Origin: Oscillospiraceae bacterium
Lineage (GTDB): Bacteria; Bacillota; Clostridia; Oscillospirales; Ruminococcaceae
Reading direction: 5' to 3'
Assembly (NCBI GenBank): GCA_031285645.1
Contig: JAITVU010000033.1
Span: 1-6,580, forward strand
Length of the DNA: 6,580 nt
The notes under the pieces were generated by a model. The model saw only the letters and a program-made list of their open reading frames with translations, had not been told where the DNA came from and searched no databases. Positions 1 to 5,108 of this stretch are shown here, in pieces. A program made the position numbers and the translations under genes. Positions within the stretch are counted from its first letter, which is position 1. Every line of letters begins with the position of its first letter.

Positions 1-13
1 CGTCGAAAAGCAT
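1..13 (-). CDS. Possible 5' end of a leftward gene, cut by the window edge
   Basis: A minus-strand ATG at 13-11 opens a frame reading Met-Leu-Phe-Asp before the window ends. A GGAG motif at 28-25 lies upstream, but its 11-nt spacing is longer than ideal. In-frame GTG codons at 25-23 and 22-20 are alternative starts. The main support is context: a good leftward promoter at 321-349 points this way and no other leftward gene lies between. Four codons cannot identify a product, and the start may be elsewhere. Confidence 0.25.
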
Positions 14-312
14 GGGGGCCACCACTCCAGATATCGTTTATTTTACACTTCATGAATCATCAGTTGCCCGGCGTCACCTCAGCGCAGTCCCTAATGCCGC
101 AAATCGTCCTTGCCGGCAAGCCGGCAAGGACACCACGCATGCGAGCATGCGTGGTGAACCGCGCTTTTAAAGCGCGGGTGATTTGCGGCTCCAGAGCGAT
201 TCGCCTCAAACGCCTCCGGCAGAACTCCAGCCTTTGACTTGACCTTCATTATTAACTAATAAAAGCGCTTAAATCAACAACACCGCACAGGCGCACTGAC
301 GGGCGCATGCGG
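14..312 (-). promoter_or_regulatory. Candidate structured leader RNA of a leftward transcript
   Basis: This gene-free stretch lies between the promoter at 321-349 and the possible start codon at 13, so a leftward transcript would have about 300 nt of leader. It contains the nested palindromes at 96-189. A further pairing, 70-74 with 210-214 (GGCGT/ACGCC), would enclose the whole fold. An imperfect hairpin at 283-312 (CCGCA/TGCGG outer arms) would sit at the very 5' end. There is no U-run terminator between the fold and the start codon, so any control would more likely be translational. I could not match it to a riboswitch class. The minus-strand order GGAGGC, GGCGAATC, hairpin, TAGGGA is loosely like the core of the ydaO (c-di-AMP) class, but that class's conserved 3' part (CCCG..CAGCTAAC) is not present. 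Confidence 0.35.
96..189. repeat. Nested inverted repeats: one outer stem enclosing three adjacent hairpins
   Basis: The outer arms GCCGCAAATC (96-105) and GATTTGCGGC (180-189) are perfect 10-bp complements. Between them sit three back-to-back hairpins. The first has 11-bp arms at 107-117 and 120-130 (TCCTTGCCGGC type). The second has 12-bp arms at 131-142 and 145-156 (CACCACGCATGC type). The third has 9-bp arms at 159-167 and 169-177 (CCGCGCTTT type). Almost every base in the 94-bp block is paired, giving a cloverleaf in single-stranded DNA or RNA. It could be a structured leader RNA, a REP- or MITE-like mobile palindrome, or both. No target-site duplication or transposase was seen. The pairing is read directly; the role is open. 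Confidence 0.8.
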
Positions 313-320
313 CATTTTAT

Positions 321-349
321 ATCATAATGGATTTGCCTTTAAAGGTCAA
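321..349 (-). promoter_or_regulatory. Sigma-A type promoter reading leftward
   Basis: On the minus strand TTGACC (349-344) is followed by a 17-bp spacer and TATGAT (326-321). Each hexamer matches five of six consensus positions at ideal spacing. Transcription would start near 312 and run toward position 1. The -35 box contains the TGA stop codon (348-346) of the M50 gene, so the promoter begins exactly where the upstream operon ends. It would drive the leader at 14-312 and a gene beyond the left edge. Confidence 0.65.
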
Positions 350-939
350 TCCCTGAACACCACCACGCAGGCCAGGTAAATACAAGCCAGAAGCAGCGAG
401 ATGTTGGCAAAATCCCGCATCATTAAAAAAATAGCCAGCGCAAAAATCGGGATTAAAATGACAAATGAAAAAACTCGGGATATCCGATAGGCGGTCGCGG
501 GATTGCCGAAACGCTCCAAAACAAGCCTGAGAATCTGCCCGCCGTCCAAGTTGCCCACCGGCATGATGTTAAACGCCGCTATGGCGATATTCACAGCGAT
601 AAAAAACATGACGCGCATGGATTGGAAGGTGAAAAAATAAAAACAAACGGCCGTGATCACATTCGCGATCACACCGCCAAGGCAAACAAAAATATCCCGT
701 CCGTAACTACCCGTCGCGGCGCCGCTTCTTTTAATGTCGACGCTGAACGCCGTAAAGGCTATACCCTCTATTCCGACGCGGCACACGACCATGGCGATCA
801 GATGGCCGCATTCGTGGATAGCGATGGGCAGGATCATATAAACAGCGAGCACCTCGCGCCCCAATACAAGAAAAACGGAAAGGACCGCAAAAAACCAAAA
901 ACTGAAGGATATGTCGATGCCGAACAATCGAAATCCCAC
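346..939 (-). CDS. M50 family intramembrane metalloprotease, SpoIVFB-like
   Basis: A 197-residue polytopic membrane zinc protease of the site-2 protease family. The zinc motif HECGH is at residues 42-46 inside an early hydrophobic segment. The second conserved motif, NLDGG, is at 130-134, with Asp132 as the third metal ligand and Asn124-Ile-Met-Pro just before it. About six hydrophobic segments are visible, near 10-28, 30-50, 83-105, 108-128, 152-172 and 175-195. The start is GTG at 939. A GGAG ribosome binding site (950-947) lies inside the last codons of the upstream M23 gene, and only 4 nt separate that stop codon from this start, so translation is probably coupled. In Bacillus, SpoIVFB cleaves pro-sigma-K in the mother cell and follows spoIVFA, which has a LytM domain; this gene pair has the same order. 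The protein is shorter than SpoIVFB and ends after the last membrane segment, with no C-terminal CBS domain. Family assignment is firm; the sporulation role is inferred. Confidence 0.85.
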   Translation of the reverse strand: MGFRLFGIDISFSFWFFAVLSVFLVLGREVLAVYMILPIAIHECGHLIAMVVCRVGIEGIAFTAFSVDIKRSGAATGSYGRDIFVCLGGVIANVITAVCFYFFTFQSMRVMFFIAVNIAIAAFNIMPVGNLDGGQILRLVLERFGNPATAYRISRVFSFVILIPIFALAIFLMMRDFANISLLLACIYLACVVVFRD

Positions 940-943
940 AGCT

Positions 944-1903
944 TTACTCCAACAGCTCTATATTGTCCTGCAACAGCCAATACGGATCGGCAAACTGTTC
1001 CTCCACGATAATGGAGAAGTGCAGATGCGGTCCCGTCGTCATGCCTGTGTTGCCGACTTTGGCAATCCGCTCACCTTGCCGCACAGCCATGCCCTCCCGG
1101 GCGATAATCTCGGAACAGTGGCCATAAAATGTTTTAAGATTGGTGGCATGCTGCAAAATAATGTATTTTCCGTATATCTGCGATTCCCCGACCTCAACAA
1201 CCTCCCCCGGCAGCGCCGCCAGGATCGCCCGGCCCTCATCCGCCGCTATGTCCATGCCGGTATGAAAATCGGTCGCCTCCGTAATGGGGTGATAGCGGTA
1301 GCCGAAAGGCGATGTGATCAACCCCGTGACGGGCGGCTTCATATATCCCCCAAGGACGACCGGCGCGAGCGTCGAGCCGGTGGGGGCGGGTAGGGCGGCC
1401 ATCTCATCGCTGACCCTGACCGGGTACCAGCCGCCCATCCCGCCTTTCCTGGACCCGGTGAAGTAAACGCCGTCCTTCCCGAGGTAATCGTAAGCGCCGG
1501 CGGCGTCATCGGCCTGTGACTGAGCATCGGGCGGCTCGTCGGCAATAATGGCGTCGGGCTGATTCTGCGTGCCCTCGCCGAAAAATCCGGCCAAAAGCTG
1601 TCCTAAAAATCGCTCCAGGGATTCAAACGCACCTGTCACGCCATCCGCCGCCTGGCCAAACATCTCAAACACCTCGCCGTTGCGGCTTTGGTCCGTTACC
1701 AGTTCTTTGTACTCGCTCTTAAAGCCTTCATACCCCGTACCATCGGCCTTTTTGTACAACAGAAAGACAAGAACCAGAATCAGGCATACGATCACCTGTA
1801 TGGTCAGTATCGTTCCGATCACGTCGCCGGTCTCGCCCTTCCTGTCCCTGGGATGTGCGCGTCTGCGGCGCGCGCCCATGTATGAATCCGAATAAGCAGG
1901 CAT
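944..1903 (-). CDS. Membrane-anchored M23 (LytM-type) peptidase, SpoIVFA-like
   Basis: A 319-residue single-pass membrane protein. A basic N-terminus (RRRR at 12-15) precedes one hydrophobic segment at about 29-50, predicting a short cytoplasmic tail with the rest outside. Residues 51-185 are low-complexity and acidic in part. The M23 domain covers about 190-312. Its metal and catalytic residues all appear present: His214 and Asp218 in FHTGMD, His262 in YGH, and His293 and His295 in GPHLHF. It could therefore be an active peptidoglycan endopeptidase. The gene lies directly upstream of, and is coupled to, the M50 protease gene. In Bacillus, SpoIVFA is a membrane protein with a C-terminal LytM-type domain that holds SpoIVFB inactive until SpoIVFA is cleaved, so this is a plausible counterpart. 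The ATG at 1903 follows a GGGGGGAG site 4 nt upstream. A plain cell-wall hydrolase is the alternative. Confidence 0.8.
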   Translation of the reverse strand: MPAYSDSYMGARRRRAHPRDRKGETGDVIGTILTIQVIVCLILVLVFLLYKKADGTGYEGFKSEYKELVTDQSRNGEVFEMFGQAADGVTGAFESLERFLGQLLAGFFGEGTQNQPDAIIADEPPDAQSQADDAAGAYDYLGKDGVYFTGSRKGGMGGWYPVRVSDEMAALPAPTGSTLAPVVLGGYMKPPVTGLITSPFGYRYHPITEATDFHTGMDIAADEGRAILAALPGEVVEVGESQIYGKYIILQHATNLKTFYGHCSEIIAREGMAVRQGERIAKVGNTGMTTGPHLHFSIIVEEQFADPYWLLQDNIELLE

Positions 1904-1938
1904 AAATCTCCCCCCACGCCTTTTTGTTACCCATCTGC

Positions 1939-1954
1939 TTAACTATTTAACTAT
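1939..1954. repeat. Tandem 8-bp direct repeat upstream of the M23 gene
   Basis: Two perfect head-to-tail copies of TTAACTAT (1939-1946 and 1947-1954) lie 36 nt upstream of the M23/M50 operon start, in an AT-rich patch where its promoter should be. They could be a regulator's half-sites or chance. I could not assign a clear -35/-10 pair, sigma-A or sigma-E, in this 100-bp stretch. Confidence 0.5.
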
Positions 1955-1986
1955 ATTCGCGCCCGGAAGGGAAAATGCGCTATTCA

Positions 1987-1998
1987 CCAAAATTTTGG
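1987..1998. repeat. Perfect 12-bp palindrome CCAAAATTTTGG
   Basis: A self-complementary dodecamer lies between the terminator at 2006-2035 and the promoter region of the M23/M50 operon. Its AT-rich core and two-fold symmetry would suit a dimeric DNA-binding protein. No regulator can be named. Confidence 0.5.
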
Positions 1999-1999
1999 A

Positions 2000-2035
2000 C
2001 AAGAAGCAACCCGGCGCTGTGAAACACCGGGTTGC
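2000..2035 (-). terminator. Rho-independent terminator after the DUF4180 gene
   Basis: Perfect 9-bp arms GCAACCCGG (2006-2014) and CCGGGTTGC (2027-2035) enclose a 12-nt loop that can itself pair as TGT/ACA. On the minus strand the hairpin is followed by TTCTTGT, a modest U-tract. It lies 30 nt beyond the stop codon at 2065 and separates the DUF4180 gene from the M23/M50 operon that follows on the same strand. Confidence 0.65.
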
Positions 2036-2064
2036 CTTCATTCCATTTCAAAGCAGCGGATTTT

Positions 2065-2430
2065 TTACAGGCTGTGCAGTTTCTCAAGCGCGGCGGCCTC
2101 ATCCGGCATAAAAAAGACATGGCGGCCTTTATTGCATTCATAGATAAAGTCGCGCAGGCTCTTGCTTGTGTACGCTGAAAAATCCCCCACGATCGCGGCA
2201 ACAAGGTAGTAGTTCACATATTTTTGCAGCACTTCACCCGCGAGCTTCGTGCTTAAATCAAAAAAATCCTCGATGATGTTTTCCTTGCGCAGAATGATTT
2301 TATCGCATTCAGTTTCATGCCGGGCCGTCATCATGACATCGAGCGCATCCTGCACATTTGAAATCAGGATCTCATCCGAATGGATTACAGCCACTTTGGA
2401 TTGCCCTTTAGTCTCCGTGGTAATTGTCAT
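2065..2430 (-). CDS. DUF4180 domain-containing protein
   Basis: A small soluble protein of 121 residues, matching the usual size of the DUF4180 family, whose biochemical role is not established. Family-like blocks are visible: SDEILISNVQDALD at 18-31, DFFDLSTKLAGEVLQK at 55-70, and VGDFSAYTSKSLRDF at 81-95, followed by NKGRHVFF at 100-107. No signal peptide or membrane segment is seen. I start it at 2430 because AAGGAG (2443-2438) sits 7 nt upstream. A longer frame from 2502 would add 24 residues lacking family resemblance and would cover the intergenic hairpin. The gene is divergent from flagellin, transcribed alone, and ends at the terminator at 2000-2035. Nothing in the sequence links it functionally to motility or sporulation. 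Confidence 0.82.
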   Translation of the reverse strand: MTITTETKGQSKVAVIHSDEILISNVQDALDVMMTARHETECDKIILRKENIIEDFFDLSTKLAGEVLQKYVNYYLVAAIVGDFSAYTSKSLRDFIYECNKGRHVFFMPDEAAALEKLHSL

Positions 2431-2491
2431 TTTTCTACTCCTTAACATTAAAAACTGTTTAATAAGCGGCCTCAAATACCAGATACCGCCC

Positions 2492-2507
2492 GCCCGGTTC
2501 ACCGGGC
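2492..2507. repeat. GC-rich hairpin in the DUF4180/flagellin intergenic region
   Basis: GCCCGGT (2492-2498) and ACCGGGC (2501-2507) form a perfect 7-bp stem with a 2-nt centre, or 6 bp with a TTCA loop. It lies in the divergent region upstream of both genes. With no T-run on either side it is unlikely to be a terminator. It may be a regulator site or an insulating structure. Confidence 0.45.
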
Positions 2508-2511
2508 CGCG

Positions 2512-2550
2512 AATGCAAATATTCTCAAAATATCTGTTAAGTTTTGCATT
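2512..2550. promoter_or_regulatory. Inverted repeat overlapping the flagellin -35 region
   Basis: AATGCAAA (2512-2519) and TTTGCATT (2543-2550) are perfect 8-bp complements separated by 23 bp. The right arm overlaps the end of the -35 element of the flagellin promoter. A protein bound across both arms would compete with RNA polymerase. This is a candidate operator only. Confidence 0.35.
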
Positions 2551-2564
2551 TAGGCAGCCGATAC
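2537..2564 (+). promoter_or_regulatory. Sigma-28 (SigD/FliA) flagellin promoter
   Basis: TTAAGTTT (2537-2544) and GCCGATAC (2557-2564) each match seven of eight positions of the consensus TAAAGTTT / GCCGATAA. The spacer is 12 bp, one more than the common 11. Transcription would start near 2571, leaving a short leader of about 27 nt before the flagellin start codon. This places flagellin in the late flagellar class controlled by sigma-28 and, usually, its anti-sigma factor FlgM. Confidence 0.85.
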
Positions 2565-2597
2565 GTTTACAGGCGGATTTGACGAGGAGGCTCTTAT

Positions 2598-3866
2598 ATG
2601 ATTATTCAACACAACATGCCGGCCCTGAACAGCCTCAGGCAGCTGGGCTTAAATAATAAAGAGACGTCGGCCAGTCTCGAAAAGCTCTCATCCGGATTCC
2701 GGGTCAACCGCGCCGCGGACGACGCGGCGGGACTCGCGATCTCTGAAAAAATGCGGGGGCAGATGCGCGGCCTCGCCATGGCCGAAACCAACGCCGATAA
2801 CGGCATCAGCCTGATCCAAACAGCCGAGGGCGGTCTCAATGAAACCCACGCGATCCTGCAGCGCATGCGCGAACTCTCCGTGCAGAGCGCAAACGGCACC
2901 TATCAGGATGAAGACCGCGCGCAAATTGCCAAGGAGTTCGTTGCGCTCAAGCAGGAAATCAACCGCATTGCCTCCAGCACCCATTATAACGGCATCAAGC
3001 TGCTGGACGGCACTTTGGGCGGCGAGGAGGCCACCATCCAGAACACCAACGACATGCTGGGCATGTCGGGGATGACCGACATTATCATTAATTTCGTCAA
3101 TCATCCCGATGAAGCCGATCTGGCCAACAGTGTGGCCAGCATCATTATCCGCGACGACCTCAGCGTGGCCATTCAAATCAACGACCGCACTTTCTACGCG
3201 CACCGATTTAACGACGGGAAGCCCGTGGCGGGCGTGGGCAAACCCGTCATCGAAGACAACAAAGTGGGCGGCCTTGGCTTTGGCGAAGGGGGCACAATCA
3301 CTTTTAACGGCGCGGTGCCGACAAAGGCCGGCGTTATTTCCGGCATTAAGCTGAACGCCGCCGCACAGGCCTCCTTTACCATCGGCGATACGTTCAGCGA
3401 GGCGCGTGTGTCTGCTAAAGATCAAAAGCTTGTTTTCCAGATCGGCGCGAACGGCCACGCCGATCAGCGTGTAGGCCTGTATGTCGAAAATATGGGCTGC
3501 GGCAACCTTGGCAGCAACAATCCCGCGGATATTGACGCCTATTGCCCCGACGGCAAATTGGACAGCATCACCGTAGACACGCAGGACGCCGCCAATACAG
3601 CCATTAAAATCATCGACGCGGCGACCAACCAGGTGTCCGGCACGCGCGCCCAACTGGGCGCGCTGCAAAACCGGCTGGAACACACGCTTAACAATCTGGG
3701 GGTAACGAAGGAAAACCTGACGGCGGCTGAATCAAGCATCCGCGATGTGGATATGGCCAGGGAAATGATGCTGTTCCAGAAAAACAACATCCTCGTCCAG
3801 GCCTCTCAGGCCATGCTGGCGCAATCTCAGCAACTGCCGCAAGGGGTCCTGCAGCTCCTGCGATAA
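2598..3866 (+). CDS. Flagellin, structural subunit of the flagellar filament
   Basis: A 422-residue flagellin exported by the flagellar type III system and polymerised outside the cell. The N-terminal D0/D1 coiled-coil region (1-140) includes MIIQHN, LSSGFRVNRAADDAAGLAIS and the LQRMREL-SVQSANGT segment that corresponds to the TLR5-recognised surface of other flagellins. The C-terminal D1/D0 region (about 275-422) runs from LVFQIGAN to the standard ending GVLQLLR. The middle (about 141-274) is a variable insert exposed on the filament. It makes the protein longer than minimal flagellins such as Bacillus Hag (about 300 residues). Cys301 and Cys316 are unusual, since flagellins seldom contain cysteine. 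The ATG at 2598 follows GAGGAGG (2584-2590) with 7-nt spacing. It is monocistronic: sigma-28 promoter upstream, terminator 35 nt downstream, no other flagellar gene in the window. The name could be hag or fliC. Confidence 0.97.
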   Translation: MIIQHNMPALNSLRQLGLNNKETSASLEKLSSGFRVNRAADDAAGLAISEKMRGQMRGLAMAETNADNGISLIQTAEGGLNETHAILQRMRELSVQSANGTYQDEDRAQIAKEFVALKQEINRIASSTHYNGIKLLDGTLGGEEATIQNTNDMLGMSGMTDIIINFVNHPDEADLANSVASIIIRDDLSVAIQINDRTFYAHRFNDGKPVAGVGKPVIEDNKVGGLGFGEGGTITFNGAVPTKAGVISGIKLNAAAQASFTIGDTFSEARVSAKDQKLVFQIGANGHADQRVGLYVENMGCGNLGSNNPADIDAYCPDGKLDSITVDTQDAANTAIKIIDAATNQVSGTRAQLGALQNRLEHTLNNLGVTKENLTAAESSIRDVDMAREMMLFQKNNILVQASQAMLAQSQQLPQGVLQLLR

Positions 3867-3900
3867 AGCAGGAAGAAACGATTTATGATCCGTACATTCA

Positions 3901-3937
3901 AGAGGGTGGCAAAAAGCCACCCTCTGTTTTTGTCTTT
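3901..3937 (+). terminator. Strong rho-independent terminator after flagellin
   Basis: AGAGGGTGGC (3901-3910) and GCCACCCTCT (3916-3925) form a perfect 10-bp stem with an AAAAA loop, followed by GTTTTTGTCTTT (3926-3937). It ends the flagellin transcript. On the minus strand the hairpin lacks a downstream U-tract, so it would stop the converging oxidoreductase operon less well. Confidence 0.95.
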
Positions 3938-3966
3938 AGTCTATGCAAAACCCACTGCGTATACTA

Positions 3967-5046
3967 TTATTTGATTTTAACCGCCTGCATCTGCGCGCGC
4001 ACGCAAAGCTCCGCCGCTTTGAAGGCGTGCTCCTGCGTCATGGCGTTTTCAGTGCGGTTGAGGCAGTCAAGGATCAGCTGGCCGAAGTAGGGATAGCCCA
4101 CCTTGCCCGATACCTGATAGTGGGTCTCCTCATACTTATTAGCCAGGAAAAGATGGCCGGAGCCCTCTTTAGTGCCGATATTCATATATTTGCGCTGCTC
4201 GATAAAGCCCTCGGTGCCCAGGATGAAGGAGCGTCCGTCGCCCCACATCTGCAGGCCGTCCGGCGTAAACCAGTCCACGCGGAAGTAGTGCGTCGCCCCA
4301 TTATCGCCGACAAGCGTCGCGTCGCCGAAGTCGTCCAGTTCGGGATATTGGGGATGATTGTAGTTCGCGATCTGGCTGTAGGCGACTTTCGCGTCCTTCA
4401 CGCCCGCGTAAAAGAGGAACTGCTCGATCTGGTGGCTGCCGATGTCGCAGAGGATGCCGCCGTATTTCTCCTTTTGGAAAAACCAGTCGGGCCGTCCTTC
4501 TGCGCCCAGGCGGTGAGGCCCCATGCCGAGCACCTGGATTACTTTGCCGATCGCGCCCTCCTCAATGAGCTGGCCGGCAAAAATAGCGCTCTCCACATGC
4601 AGCCGCTCACTGTAGTACACCATGTATTTCCGGCCCGTCTCCTTCACTTTGGCTTTGGCGGCTTCAAGCTGCTCCAGGGTGGTGAGGGGGGCTTTGTCCG
4701 TGAAGTAATCCTTACCCGCGGCCATAACCCTGAGACCGAGCGCACAGCGCTCGGACGTTACGGCGGCGCCGGCCACAAGCTTTACCTCGGGATCGCCGAG
4801 GATGTCGTCCTCGCTGCCCGCGCGCATGGTTCCAGGGAACTTTTCGCAGAACTGATCCACTTTCTTGGGATCGGGATCATAAACGCTTTTGAGCACCGCG
4901 CCCGCTTCAATAAGGCCGTTGCACATACCGTAAATATGCCCGTGATCCAGCGCGATTGCGGCGAAGGTAAACTCGCCCTTCTCAACAACCGGATTGGGCT
5001 TTCCTTTGGGTGCGAAATTCATACCGTCCGACACGTTTGCCATCAT
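3967..5046 (-). CDS. Gfo/Idh/MocA family oxidoreductase, atypical N-terminus
   Basis: About 359 residues from the third of four consecutive ATG codons (5052-5041). The AAAGGA site abuts the first ATG, so the third (6-nt spacing) or fourth fits best. An N-terminal nucleotide-binding half is followed by a C-terminal alpha/beta half. The DKAP at 117-120 stands in place of the family EKP, supplying the catalytic lysine. The GGILCDIGSHQIEQ segment at 196-209 supplies Asp201 and His205. The usual GxGxxG loop is missing: the first strand and loop read AAIALDHGHIYGM. Family members use NAD(P) to oxidise or reduce sugars and cyclitols; the substrate here is unknown. It is the second gene of an operon, 56 nt after another family member, with no terminator between. 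An extra 20 or so polar residues precede the Rossmann-like strand. Confidence 0.85.
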   Translation of the reverse strand: MMANVSDGMNFAPKGKPNPVVEKGEFTFAAIALDHGHIYGMCNGLIEAGAVLKSVYDPDPKKVDQFCEKFPGTMRAGSEDDILGDPEVKLVAGAAVTSERCALGLRVMAAGKDYFTDKAPLTTLEQLEAAKAKVKETGRKYMVYYSERLHVESAIFAGQLIEEGAIGKVIQVLGMGPHRLGAEGRPDWFFQKEKYGGILCDIGSHQIEQFLFYAGVKDAKVAYSQIANYNHPQYPELDDFGDATLVGDNGATHYFRVDWFTPDGLQMWGDGRSFILGTEGFIEQRKYMNIGTKEGSGHLFLANKYEETHYQVSGKVGYPYFGQLILDCLNRTENAMTQEHAFKAAELCVRAQMQAVKIK

Positions 5047-5108
5047 CATCATTCCTTTAATATTTATTTCATCCAGGAGACTACTTGCACAAACTTATTT
5101 CGGGAAAT

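Noticed and set aside
52..237. Plus-strand open frame of 61 codons across the nested palindromes
   Set aside because: It has no ribosome binding site, and its sequence is dictated by the inverted repeats, so it is most likely not a gene.
95..252. Minus-strand open frame of about 52 codons across the same palindromes
   Set aside because: There is no Shine-Dalgarno motif before its ATG, and it overlaps the structured block almost entirely; it is better read as leader RNA.
283..312. Imperfect hairpin considered as terminator of the M50 gene
   Set aside because: The stem is interrupted by bulges, has no U-run, and lies downstream of a promoter, at the 5' end of the predicted leftward transcript.
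622..1393. Plus-strand open frames opposite the M50 and M23 genes
   Set aside because: They lack family resemblance and ribosome binding sites and overlap genes with clear catalytic motifs on the other strand.
2455..2484. TTGAGG-17-TTTAAT as promoter of the DUF4180 gene
   Set aside because: Transcription would start inside the ribosome binding site, which would remove it from the message.
2431..2502. 24-residue N-terminal extension of the DUF4180 protein
   Set aside because: A strong AAGGAG sits 7 nt before the internal ATG at 2430, and the extra residues do not resemble the family.
2688..3683. 331-codon minus-strand frame opposite flagellin
   Set aside because: A shadow of the flagellin reading frame, with no ribosome binding site; flagellin is certain from both conserved ends.
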